64,000 nucleotides of DNA from Numida meleagris (lineage: Eukaryota > Chordata > Aves > Galliformes > Numididae). Below the pieces are notes generated by a model. It was not told the DNA's origin. It searched no databases and worked only from the letters and a program-made list of their open reading frames with translations. The stretch is taken from NCBI RefSeq assembly GCF_002078875.1, contig NC_034413.1, positions 59,950,433 through 60,014,432 of the forward strand, in the 5' to 3' direction. Below, in pieces: positions 24,820 to 36,384 of this stretch (within the stretch, counting starts at the first letter, position 1; every line of letters starts with the position of its first letter). The position numbers and the translations under genes were made by a program.

Positions 24820-25150
24820 AGAACATGACAGCTCTGTGAAATCTTCAGCGCTTCACAATGATTAAAGAAATGTTAATAGATACCAGGGAAAGAATTGAGG
24901 ACAACACAAAGAATATCAAGGTTCACCTTGAATGCACTCACGTTTTGGACCTTTGGTTTCTGAATGCTTTTGTAGGGCAGGAAAAAACTTCAAAGGAGGA
25001 CAAGGATACTCTGAAGTGTTGAATGGCTCCACAAAGTGGGTGGTAGACCAGCGGAGCTCACTGCCAAATGACATTGAGGATGTGACACGTTTGCACAATT
25101 TGAGTTCATGAAAGACAAAATCATTGAGAATTACCAACTGCAATGTAAAC
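24820..25150 (+). mobile_element. Ancient CR1 3' region
   Basis: The stretch GGTGGTAGACCAGCGGAGCT, CACTGCCAAATGACATTGAGG, GAGTTCATGAAAGACAAAAT and CATTGAGAATTACC follows the ORF2 carboxy-end and 3' UTR order of the old amniote CR1 type ('gtggtagaacagtggaactcactgcc...cattgagggttacc'). It has the same strand as the larger fossil 3 kb upstream but is probably a separate insertion. No coding capacity remains. Confidence 0.65.
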
Positions 25151-25624
25151 TATATATGGGTCAGAAAACATCAGAGCTGGAAACAGTTGGAAGCAGGGAG
25201 TGGGACTGGGAAATAACTGGGAAATAACAAACAGGGTTGCTCTGTTCTTCCTCATTCTCAGCATCTGATTGTGGCCACCAATGCAGACAAAAGCTCTCCA
25301 GTTGCATGGAGTTTTGGCCTATCCTTTCTCTCTTATTTCCTTTTTCTGTTGCCTGCATCCTAGTTCATCTTCCAACTCGGTGTGATGTTTCAAGGAATTT
25401 CTCTCCTTAGGGCTACACTTACCAAATCAGTTTTATGTCATATATTATGCCATCTTCTTGGGAAGATGACAAACGCTTTTTCAATGGGCGCATCAGGAGC
25501 ATTTGTTCTTCTGCAGCTCATGGGAAAAGTGGAAATAACGGTGCTTCCCAAGAGATTATTAGCATTGTAATGATCCCATGGGTGAGGCACCAGGAGGCAC
25601 TGCCCTGGGTGATTAAGAACCTAT

Positions 25625-26340
25625 AGAGAGCTGCCTTTCTGGTTATCCCAGGGTTCCCAAAACATGAGCCATTTTCCTAATGCACTCAGTGGTTGCGCAA
25701 TGCTGAAAAATACACTGATAGTCCTGTAAAAGAAACAACGTCCTCTCAAAACCAGCCTGTATCCAGCACAGGGGCAGCTACTGAGCTCTGGGCAGCTTCT
25801 CCCAGTCCAAGGAAATCTTGCTTCCTTCCTCACTGGCTTTGCCCAAGGTGAATTACCTCTTTTTGAAACAGACTCCCAGCATTTCTTTTCAGTTTCAGAC
25901 TAACAGCCTTAAGCTAATTACAAGCCATTTGTAAATGTATCAGTTCTTGTTCCAACACTTTAGCATGCACCAGGATATCATCTAGGTATAACAAACAGGC
26001 TAAGAGAGGCATGCCATGTAATACTCTCTTCGTTAGACTTTTAAATGTAGCTGAGGTATTGCAGTAGCCAAAAGCCATCATTTTAAATTGCCACAGTCCT
26101 TGTCCTACTGTGAAAGCATTTTTTTTTCCTTGTCCCTCTGGACACACTTCCACTTGCCAATAGCCACTTCTTTTAACATTCAGGGTAGTAAACCAGATTG
26201 GGCTTTCACCAGCATCTAGAACACTTTTTTTTTTTTTTTTTACGGTAATAGACAAGTACATGCTAAACAAATTTGTGTTGTTGTCTACAGTCTGATGCTG
26301 CTTTTCTTCTTAACTGGATTCAGAATCTGAGCTCTGACCT
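25625..26340 (-). mobile_element. Ty3/Gypsy-type retrotransposon reverse transcriptase, decayed
   Basis: A 118-codon minus-strand frame (26270-25914) carries the palm of a Ty3/Gypsy reverse transcriptase in order: WFTTLNV (residues 26-32), SGYWQVEV (35-42), FTVGQGLWQF (53-62), FGYCNTSATF (67-76) and YLDDILVHA (95-103, codons 25988-25962). The first catalytic Asp of the usual TLDL motif is Asn-31, and one residue is inserted before SGYWQ. Beyond the stop the homology continues (LFQKEVIHLG, then a shifted frame with IAQPLSALGKW and an F-W pair) to about 25625, which is the RT thumb/connection. Upstream, to about 26340, a frameshifted VKKKSSIRL block matches the N-terminal finger motif. A T17 run (26225-26241) encodes the lysine run in the frame. 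The element is dead: stop, frameshifts and a lost catalytic residue. No LTR, RNase H or integrase was recognised. Confidence 0.85.
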
Positions 26341-27544
26341 GAAGGATCTCCTACTATAACTTTATGATGTGTTTCTTCCGTGTCTCAGAAGGCTTCTTTA
26401 CCACTTTGCTGTGGAAAAGAAGGATGCTGGTTGGGTAGCCATTTTTCCCAGAATTTGTGTTTGCTTGTGTTTTGAAGCAGAAAAGCAGAGAATGAGAATA
26501 ATTTCTAGCAAGACAAAATCACTTTTAGTTTCTGTTTGAATTCTTGGTAGGGTGCCAGATTAAAAAATCAATGTGTTTTCTGAGAGTTCACATGCTTCCC
26601 TGTCCTTAGTTTTCCTATAGTTAATATTTATCTATCAGTTCTAGATTTTGCCACCACATTCTCCCTTTCCCTGTCTCCTTCCGACTATTGTCAGAAGCCT
26701 TCAGCAAATGAATAGAGATTTACTCTTGTTACAGATCCAGAAGAACTTCAGCAGCTGAAGTTCCCCAGAGATTTAGGATCTCAAAGCGAAATTCAAACGC
26801 TCCTCATCCTTTATTTGCTGGAAAGCAGCCACAAACTAATTTCTAGTGGATTTTCTGCCTCTAAAGGTGGGACTTGAGCACTGCAAAAAAAAAAAAAAAA
26901 AATCTGTATGTTGAATTAGCTATTCCCCTGTCTTTCTTCTATTTCTGCTATCGTAACTAAGGTCTGACTCAGAGTTCATCATGCTTGTGCATTTCACATC
27001 ATTTCTTACTACACACTAAGTACCCCATTCTTATTGTTTTAAGGTATCTGTAAGGATCTATACAGGAACTACAAGCTGGTGCCTGAGTCTCCTGAGTTGG
27101 ATCAGCTTGGTATTCCCCTCACGCCTGCCTTGTGGTTGGATCTGATTTAGAATATATAGTACAATCCTCTTTTTTTAAAGCCCTGCATTTGTAATCATTC
27201 TCCTTTAATTATGGTGTGTTTTTTTTTCCTTCAGGATCAATAGTGGCCTCAACTGTATTCCTTCAGTGTTGTCACTGTTGCCAATATCTGTTGCTTTATA
27301 AGTTTGGGTTGGTCCTCACTTTTCTGCAAATTGTGATGATGGTATTAACCATATTAGAACTTCTAATCTGAATTTGAGATACGGAACTGTGCTTTAGAGA
27401 TCTTGGCAAACTGTGGGTGTTGTCTTCTGTTCGCAGCAGCTGTTTCCTTTTGTGATATGCAGCTGTGAAAAAGTTCAGGGTCCATAGTAAATTCTGCAGT
27501 CAGTACAGTATCTTTTTGTATTTTGCTGATCTTTATTTCTGAGC

Positions 27545-28320
27545 CTACCTGAGTGCCTGTAAAGCTGGTTCATAGCCAATTTGCCCTTGAGGTCCTTGCT
27601 GATATTTGAGCGTATCAGGGAAGGCTTTGTTCCCACTCAACTCAAATGGAGTTCTTTCTCTCCCTGCTTTTTGGAGTGCTACAGTTGTTGATACTAGTTC
27701 ATTTTCATTCTCCAGGATGTTTTTCAGTTTCCTGAGCCCTTTCTGAAGCTTATCAGATAGCAACTTCCAGGCTGGTCAAAGCTTTTGTAAGACCATTCCA
27801 ATGTTATTTCAAACCACAACTGTTCCAACTGCACCTCCTAGTCTCTTTGGGCACTTTGCCATTGACTTTCTAATAAGGGTTCATCTTTACCAGTAAGTTT
27901 TCAGCTGCTATTTTAACTCCTCTTGTGATTTACATGTTTGAATTGTGTACTCCCTTTTGTTCTGCCCTGATACAAGAGAGAGATACCAACTCACAGGCTT
28001 TGTTCTTGGAAACCAGAACAAGGGGCTTTCTCTCTTTAGTCCTGCCATAGGAAGCACGCAGTTTGAATGTTACGAAGAGTAATTGATGATTGAGTCACCT
28101 ATCTTTGATGCAATCCTGTTTATTTACAAAGTCCTGATTTCTGTATCTCCAGGTAGAATCAAACAAGAGATAATTCCCTCGCTTACAACTCTCAATCTCT
28201 CCCAGTCAGCACCTGTCCAAATAGCTTTCTTAGGGTTTATCTCGAAGTCATGTTGTTGATGCTTTTGTGGCTCTTTTTGATGCTTCCTTCTGGCTTTTGA
28301 TTCGTGATTCTCCCACAAAC
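27545..28320 (-). mobile_element. Possible 5' (gag-like) part of the same Gypsy element
   Basis: Two minus-strand frames lie upstream of the reverse transcriptase in the expected order. One (27763-27545) gives a charged, helical-looking peptide with KGLRKLKNILENENELV. The other is preceded in frame by CFGCLWENH, which fits the C-x2-C-x4-H part of a retroviral-type zinc knuckle but lacks the last Cys, and continues in the basic stretch KARRKHQKEPQKHQQ. No protease motif was found between them and the RT. Neither frame is diagnostic on its own. This is a weak inference from position. Confidence 0.18.
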
Positions 28321-31251
28321 ATCCAAAACAAGCATTCTGTTACCAATCAAGGTCCTAACCATCCAGGCTCCAGGGTTTATTTTCATTCCAGACTTACCAT
28401 ATGTTTATGCTTTGGTTGTTCTCCCATTGTTTTGGTTATTTGGCTCAATAGAGGATCATAATGTTTATTTGTACTTAGCACAAATAAAAAACAGTTCTTA
28501 AATGCAATGATTTCAGTAAGTTTTTGTCAACCTCTCTGTGATGACTTCTTACTGCTGTATGGATGTGGGCTCCTATGATGCGTGTGCATGCTGCAGGGAG
28601 AGCTGGGAAGCCATATGCAGTGTTTAAGATGAGTTCGTAAGTCAGCATAGCAGAACTACTCGAGTGGCCTTTAGTTGCTGTTTGTCCCTCCATCTTTGTC
28701 CTGAAGGGCTGATAGTGAAATTTGGCTGGAGAACACAAAGTTACTAAAATGGAGAGCTTAATGGATTTTTCTTTGCTGTAGGTCATTCATGGGCAGCTGG
28801 AGCAAAAATTCTTATTTTTTTACTTTATTAAAACATATCAGTTCAGAAAAACTTTCAGATTCTTTCTTTCTATTTGGCATTGACTAGGTGTGGAAAAGAC
28901 TGAAGTGGTTTCTACATATAATGAGAGAAAATGTTCACTTTAGTTAGACATTGTTTCTGACCTACGTTTTTTTCTTTTTTTCTTAACCATGTCTTAGAGC
29001 AAATGTAAAGTCAGACTTCAAACCCCTTCTAAACAAATACATGTAAATATATTTCTTCTAGTAAGGCTGCTAAAATCTGAACTCTCAAAAGCACATACAG
29101 CCTAAGCTGGGCCAGACAGGAGCCATAGTTCAGTTCTGCATTCTCCTATGGGATACTGACAACACCTTTTGGAGGCACTCAAGTAACTGGTCTCAGTATC
29201 TACTGGTTTGGAGCTGCTCCATGATAGCTAATCATTAGCTTTACATGGATGATAGCTCCTTCTTGTCTAAAGGGAAAGGTTTAGTGTTCCCACTATAATA
29301 TTTAGTTGCGTAAATGTAGTCCTTAATCTGTACTCTTAAACCTGATCAAAATCACCTTGTGGACCAGGAGTTCCTGGGATTATACATGACTCATCTGCAG
29401 AGTTACTACTTTGGTGTTATGGAAACAATAAAAGAAAGAACTAACTGGTGAGGATACAGGGGATGACCAGGCCTGTGGGATGAGACAAGGACACTATTCT
29501 TAGTTTTTTCACAAACTCTGGGAATTCAGCAGAGAATGGAAATGCCCATGGCTAGGTGCCAGGTTCAGAGTATCCTGAAAATGAAAATTTGTTAGGTAAA
29601 AGTGTTGGTTTAACATTTCCTGTTGTCTTGCACTTTGCTTTCCTGCCTACCAACTTCTCAAGCTTCCATATTGCCGAAGAGTAACCTCACTGACCAAGAG
29701 CACTGTCAGGAAATCGTTCGGTTTTGCTCTGTGTTTGGGTGGATAGCAGAGGGGCTCAAACAAGGGCAGCTGAATCTTCTAGATTTCAGGGAGATCCACA
29801 GCCAGCACTGCTGTGCTTGTGCCAAGACAAAATGCCACGTTGCACAGAATCCAGCCTTTAATTCTATCAATTTCTTGTTCGACACAGGAAAACAGAGCGT
29901 GATTAAAGAAATTGTGTCTTAACTGACTGCTCCATATTGTCATGCCAGAAACAATTAGCTTAACTAGAAAGTTAATTTAATTGCAAATGTGGATGGGCAA
30001 ACTGTGCCAGCCACTTCATTATCATTATTCTATGTTATTCCTAATGCTTAGTGCTATTTAATATGTTCTTATGGTATATGGTGATGTAATTAAAAGATTG
30101 TCTATTTCTACAGAGGTTAAGGTTGCGGCTGAAAATAATTTCCAGTCTGTTTTACTTGTCTTTTTCTGTGGAGTCTCAATACACCCTTTAAAAACATTTT
30201 TGATAGAAATTCCTAGGTTGTTTATCACTCTCATAGATGAAAAAGAACTGCTGGAGACATATGTAGCAGAAAGAATTGACCATAGATGTTTTATAGTAAA
30301 AATATTCTGTAGTTTCTTGAAGAAATTCTTCCTGTTCAAATTCTATTTTCACGCATTTCGAGATGCTATATTTAGTTAGTCAGTTTTACAAACAAAAAGT
30401 TGCTTAGACTGAACCCAAGGGTAAACACTTAGAAGTGGTGATTACAATGACAAAATATAATGCCCCCACTTGCTGGCACACAAAGACATAATGATGAACT
30501 TTTTGCAGCGGGCAATTTTTAGGAATGAATTCCTTTGGAGTAAAGAAAAAGTCAATCTGGTAGGAAAACAATGGAATGGTCATGTCCTGTGAAATTGTGA
30601 CGATTGGTGCTAGTAGGGACTCAGTAACCTTTTCTCTGCAGACAGTGCTGTTCTTCCTATTGTTTTGCCTTACTGTGTTATTTTACCTTTGTATTCCATA
30701 ATATTTTGTGTTACGTGTACCTTGTTGCTGGTTTTATATTTGATTAGATTTTAAAACTGCAATATATATACAGTATACAGCACTGACAGACCTAATTGTT
30801 GTCCTCTTTAATTAGCTAATTGAATACAAAAAAAAAAAAACATCCTTGCCCTGGTAGTAATTTTTATGTATGTCTTCTTTTTAAGCAGTATTTTATAAAG
30901 AAGAAAATAATGCCTTCATCAGTCTTCTTCATAATGCATAATATTCAAGATTGTGTTTGTTATGTTCCTTATTAAAAAAAAACACTATAAAAATTTGGAT
31001 CAAATTTTGACATAAAACCACCCACCCTTTGGCAGATTCCCCTGCCTGGAAAACTCAGCTTGAGAAAGGAGTGTTACCAAGGTTGAGTGATTTTAAAAAA
31101 AATAATAATCAAATAGAAATTGTTCTAGTAATAGTGCCTGTAATTTCTCTCATACCTCAGATACAAAGACTATCTCAGCCCACCTGCCTCAGAGCTTCAT
31201 CTCAGCTTTGCTCTTAAGCTAAGCTGCCCTACCTGTGTTCTCTAGGTTTTT
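28321..31251. other. Non-genic sequence
   Basis: I recognise no gene or transposon here. A repeat-free stretch around 30410-30620 has the texture of conserved noncoding DNA but nothing specific. A short A13 run ends at 30840. The frames of 93-103 codons near 28475-28786 and 30058-30379 overlap on both strands and have no domain. Confidence 0.5.
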
Positions 31252-31378
31252 GGTGACAGAAGTTTGCTATGGGTCTTTAAACCTTCACGTGCTGCGGTAT
31301 GCGATGTTAGTTGACAATATCTTGGACTAAACAGGCCACTCATCTGATCCAGTATGTCATTTCTCATGTTCCCATAGA
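31252..31378 (+). mobile_element. Ancient CR1 3' end
   Basis: TTGGACTAAACAGGCC, TCATCTGATCCAGTATG and TCTCATGTTCCCATAG match the 3' end of the old amniote CR1 type ('ttggactagatggacctctggtctgatccagtatggcaattcttatgttc'). The upstream 60 bases fit the preceding 'ccttcctctgcagcat' part only loosely. Confidence 0.75.
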
Positions 31379-32014
31379 AACTTAAATTAATCAGTCATTC
31401 CTGATGCATTTCTTGTACAATATTGTCATTTTGATGCTCTTTTGCTGCTAGTTTTGAAGGAAGCTTCAAATTTGTTCGAGGAAATCGAGCCAAATTTGTG
31501 TTGCTTTTTAGCAGCAGGTACTTTGCCTGTAATAAGGAAAATGTGATTTTACAGAATTCTTGCAATGTAAAGAAAACTTTGCTTCATATCGTTAATGAGA
31601 GCATTCTTATTCAAGAGTGCTTGACTGTAGTTATAAAGGGTACTATCCACAATGGTTAGTGTGGAGAGGAAACCTTAAGTAGAACATGCTATTGTGGCCT
31701 TTGAGCAGTTCCCATCTCCTCTATTCAGAGAGCAGAGTTAACTGAGGATAGCAAGAACAAACTGTACATGCGCTTGAGAAAAAGAACTTGACTTGGCAAG
31801 TTGGCGTAAGTGTAACACAATATATTACCACTTTCTGCTGGGCTTATTCTCTTACTGTCATTGACCAGATCCGTTCAATGGCTGCCATTTTCGGTTGCAA
31901 GTAGAAGAAATCCCAATTCCACCCCACCCCCCCACCACACACATGCTTTACTTTCCAAGAAAGTCAGTTTATGTAATCGATACCAGGTCTGTCTAGGAAG
32001 CTGTTCCGAAATTT

Positions 32015-32043
32015 GGGGGAGGGCAGAGGGAAGAGGGGGAGGG
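32015..32043 (+). other. G-quadruplex motif
   Basis: Five G tracts of three to five residues are separated by loops of one to four bases: GGGGG-A-GGG-CAGA-GGG-AAGA-GGGGG-A-GGG. This satisfies the standard quadruplex pattern on the plus strand. About 90 bases upstream (31921-31936) is a C-rich stretch that gives G tracts on the other strand. No transcript is known to cross it. Confidence 0.7.
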
Positions 32044-33732
32044 CCAAAGGATGAAGAAGGAACAAACATTAGACTTGACAAAGCTTGAAATATAAAACAA
32101 AAAAGCATCTGCGAGGCATAATAAAACAAAGTGTATATACGTGTTGTTCTCACAGAGTATTTGGCTGAGCCCAGGCAACGGGAAAGCATGCATAGCTAAC
32201 GCTCCTGACTGTGTGAAACCCTTTGTATACTCCAGAGTCTCTGCAAGAGACCTTGATTACAGAGTTTGGCATGATACCCAATACATTTTTTGGAATGGTT
32301 TCTTGTCCATCACTGACACTCGTAATGAGAAATTTATACACCATCCAAAGCGGATAAATTAATTTCAAACACTTTTGACTTGGGTCAACAATGGCTATTG
32401 GCAGTGGCTATTATTTGCCTTTTTATTAAAAAGGAAAAAAAAAAAAGAGGAGAAATTGCTCTTCTTCATGGTGATAGCATGGTAAAGACACTGAGTATAG
32501 TGGAGATAGAATCTTGGCAAGCACATATATAGGTCAGGATAGAGTATTTCACTTTTCAATGTAAATGAAAGTAATTTCTTCAGTATGAACAGTTTAATAA
32601 ATTCCCAGGATGGTTTTCATTAAGAAATTTGCATATTGGCTGCTGTAAGATTTTCTGAAATCAATCAGTTGGCAAAAATAATTTGGTTTTACTTCTATTT
32701 TCCCTATCCAGTTAACAGTCAAGGAATGAAGTATAAATTAGCTATCCCTTTGAGAGCTGCATTTAAAACTCAGAAGCTTAAGTTAGCCTTTTAAAGACGG
32801 TAATTGTACATATTCTCATGCAGATACGTACACCAGAAATGGGGAAAGGCATTAAAACACACCTACACAAAAAACCTGTGGATTGGAAGCAAACAAGAAA
32901 ATTGCTGCAGTATTTTTGGGAGATAGTGAAATTATGGGGACATGTGCATAAATTACTAGTAGCTTCCCATTATGTGTAGCCCAAATTATTACATTCTCTA
33001 ATTGAATGTAAATTCTGTTTTTTGGCTGATCTTTAACTTTTCCTATGTGTTCTATTTTGTACATGCAAGGCACGAGGATTTATTGAAGACAAAACCCTAT
33101 TTATATACCCAAGCTATCCAAATGCCAGCATTTCTGCCAGATTTTTAAATATAACTCCAGAGCTTTATGTAAACAAATTATTTAGGTTTAATTATTTAGT
33201 CATATGATAACAGCAAAACATAACAAAAATAAGTAATAAAAGGTGAAAAATAGAAATAAGATTTTAAAATGGTTATATAAAATACGGCAAGAAATTGGAG
33301 ATTATGGAGTGTGAACACACCTAATGCTGTATTTTTATTTTACTGTATTTCAATTTGTGTCTTATTCCAGGAGTTGTTTGAGTTTTTAATTTTCATTTGT
33401 CCCTTAAATTTAGGCTTTGTTTCAATAGGAATGGCACAAAGGGAATAAGTAATTTTCTGAGAGCTGCTTTTGGGACTCCTTTCTGAAATGGCCAGCCTCA
33501 CTTTTATCTCCTATCTTACCTGACTGCTTCTTTGTGCTTTTCTCTGCCTGAGGAAAGTGAGGGTTGCTGGGTGCCCCGGTGATTGGAAGGATGCTTCATG
33601 CAGCTGATACGCTGGCTGCACTGTGCATAGTGACAACTGAAATACGGATCCTGGGATGCTGTGCTGGTAGGTCCTGATGGCATCGCATGGACACCCATTA
33701 TTAGGGAAGAACCAGAGCAGGTTTTCAGATGA

Positions 33733-33790
33733 GCTCAGACTAGATGATCTAATGGTCCCATCTGGCCTTAAAATCTGTGAGTGTATGAAA
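33733..33790 (+). mobile_element. Ancient CR1 3' end
   Basis: CTCAGACTAGATGATCTAAT, GGTCCCATCTGGCCTTAAAA and TCTGTGAGTGTATG match the CR1 3' UTR type in which the terminus reads 'tggtcccttctggccttaaaatctatgaatc'. That type is typical of turtles and crocodiles and differs from the young avian 'ctcttccaaccc' type elsewhere in the window. Confidence 0.78.
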
Positions 33791-34086
33791 GACAGTCCTG
33801 CAGTTACAAGCATTTTAGAACTGTCAATTCCAGATTTGTAAAAAGCAATTGCTTCCATGCTGAAATGCTCAGATATGCTTTATGTGCACAGTGTTGTAAA
33901 TGCTCTATAAAATAGAGAAATGGCTCAAGCAACACACGGCAAAGGAGAACAGCTCAATCTAATAAGAACGAGGAGAGTTGATGTTAAGGTCTTTAGAGGA
34001 TGGCTGTTTGAAAGAGATCTGAGAAAGGAGAAGAGGGTCTTTGGGAAAGAACTCCCCAGATATGTGGGAGACTGAAGCTTGTAAAA

Positions 34087-34160
34087 CCAAGAAAGAGAGA
34101 AAGAAGCAGGAAAGGAAAAAGGGGGAGTGAGAGAGAGCAGGAAATAAGAAAGGACCAAGA
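34087..34160 (+). repeat. Polypurine tract
   Basis: The plus strand is almost entirely A and G for about 70 bases, with only a few pyrimidine interruptions (AAGAAAGAGAGAAAGAAG, AGGAAAGGAAAAAGGGGGAG). The purine bias extends more weakly from 33960. It explains the overlapping Ser/Leu/Phe-rich minus-strand frames here, which are not genes. Confidence 0.8.
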
Positions 34161-35800
34161 GCAGCAGAGAGCAAAGCTGCAGGATGTGAGGAATGAATAC
34201 AACAAACATATACCCCCTTTATCACTCTAGGGCTGTGCCTTTATGGCTATCATTCCGCATCTCTTTTGCTTTGCTTTCTTTATCTTTCCTGCTTAAAAAA
34301 TAAAGGGACACAACTGAGAGAGGGGGAAGAGGTGTGTGACAAGGGAAATGGTTTTTTTGGTCCCTCTACTTGTTAGTGGGAGGGGATGCTGGAGGTGTAG
34401 GGTCCTCAGGCTGAGAGGGACCCTGGCACGTACATATTACGCATTGGTACAAGGCAGAGAGGTGGGAGGGGAAAGGAGGGAATGGTGGCAGCAGCTCCAC
34501 ACCCGGAGCCCCAGTGCTGTTAGGGAGGGACATCATGAGCACCGCTGTACAGCAGTTGTGTAGTGGTATTACAGTTGCTCTATTTTATTATTTCTAAAAA
34601 ACGAAAGAAACTTTAAAATGAATATTTGATTTCCTTCTCACCCCTGGATATCTTAGATTTTTTTTTTAATTTAATTATTTTTGATAATATGCAGTAAGCT
34701 TAAACATGCTGATGTGTGAAAGGGCAGGTTCTCTGCCTCCTTCCAGACAAAGTGCCTGCCCAAACAGCTCGTCAGCCTCTGCTCTTCTGCTGCATCATAG
34801 CAAAGTATGTGCTGGACTTAGCTTCAAGGATGTGTGCAACAGGATGATCTTGTGATACAAAAATGCAACATTTCTTTCTGTAATCCCAACTATTTTGGCG
34901 AATTGCTGTAGGTTTCTGTAGTCCAGGATAGATTTTTGAGATAATGGGGATATTTTGGGTTGCCAACAGCTTTCAGCTGAGATGATGGAGCTGCCAGTTG
35001 CAGTCAGTTATGCCTTTAAACTCACAAGACTCACTTAAGACTTGCTCCTTGAGCTACTCAAAGCAGTGTGATAATCACCTGGCTGTTATCGGTGACAAGG
35101 TATCTTGTTTCTTTTTCCAACAAAAATAGTGAAATGACCAGGATTTACGTAGTCAAATATTTGTGCTGTTTATTTTGGAAAACAGCGTTCTTATTTTTTC
35201 ACTGATACCGAATTTGTATCTTTCCATTTACTAAATGTAATAAGAAAAGACACTTAAGGTGTGGCAATGGTTTGACTGCAATTTTATTAAAGTTTTCCCC
35301 AGAGTAAAGGGAGGAGGAAGTTGATTATCTTGTAATTGGTATCTCTCTGGGGTGCTGCACTTGTTAAATCCGTATACATGATGGGACTATCTGGTTACAC
35401 TGAAGAGATTACCTGCTGATTGCTGCTTCTGGGATTCAGTGATAGTACTGAATGCCAAAATCTTTCTGAACTGTGAGTGGAAGAATTAATTCCAACTGCC
35501 TTCATTTACTTTCTAATGACAGCTAATGCTGTATCTAGTTTTCATTGTCTCCCAGCATAGATACTAGGAAATCTCTTTCGAACAGAGGAGACAAGATTTT
35601 CTGGCATTTCTACCTGTTGCTTCAAATGGATGGGAAATTATTTGATTCCGGGCTGAGTGTCCTTGCTTTGCTGTTAGCTTTTAACAAAGTAGCTGGCTTC
35701 TGCCCTTAGAGACACTTTCCCTTCTGTGTTTGGAGATGCGTGTCAGCTCCTGAGGTCAAATCCAAGAGTTCTATTTCCTTTGGCATTGGGAAGATGTTAG

Positions 35801-36235
35801 TCATAGAATCATAGAACCATTTCAGTTGGAAGAGACCTTAAAAGGTCTCCTGGTCCAACTCCCCTGGAATGAACAGGGACACCTACAGCTTGATCAGGTG
35901 CTCAGAACCCAGTCCAGACTGACCTTGAATGTCTTCAGGGACAGGGCATCCACCACCTCTCTGGGCAACCTGTGCCAGTGCCTTGCCACCCTTACTGTAA
36001 AACACTTTTTCCTTATATCCAATCTAAATCTCCCCTTCTTCCTCTGAAACCATTTCCCCTTGTCCTCTCTCAGCAGATACTGCTAAAGAGTCTGTTTTCT
36101 TCTTTCTTATAGCCCCCCTTTAAGTACTGGAAGGCCACTTTAGGGTCTCCCTAGAACCTTCTCTTCTCCAGGCTGAACAGCCTCAGCTCTCTGAGCCTGT
36201 CATCCCTAATCCAGGGATTTTTTTTCTCAGGCTCT
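35801..36235 (-). mobile_element. CR1 LINE, 3' fragment
   Basis: The plus strand begins TCATAGAATCATAGAACC and GTTGGAAGAGACCTTAAAAGG. It continues through the CACCACCTCTCTGGGCAACC block and ends with CTTCTCCAGGCTGAACAGCC. This is the reverse complement of about 430 bases of the CR1 3' region. It is longer than the others here because it reaches further into ORF2, and it is 5'-truncated with no intact frame. Confidence 0.94.
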
Positions 36236-36384
36236 CTTTGATACCTAACAGGTAAAACACTCTTGGTTCTTCTGGGATGATTTGTGACATTCCTCACACC
36301 ATTGTTTCTAGACATTTATTTAAACACAGAATAACGGAGTGTGATAGGGAGAAGCACTCAGACCTGATGCAAGCAGCAGAGCGC

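Noticed and set aside
33925..34225. Three overlapping Ser/Leu/Phe-rich minus-strand frames that look like membrane proteins
   Set aside because: They are translations of the complement of a polypurine tract, which produces hydrophobic codons and few stops.
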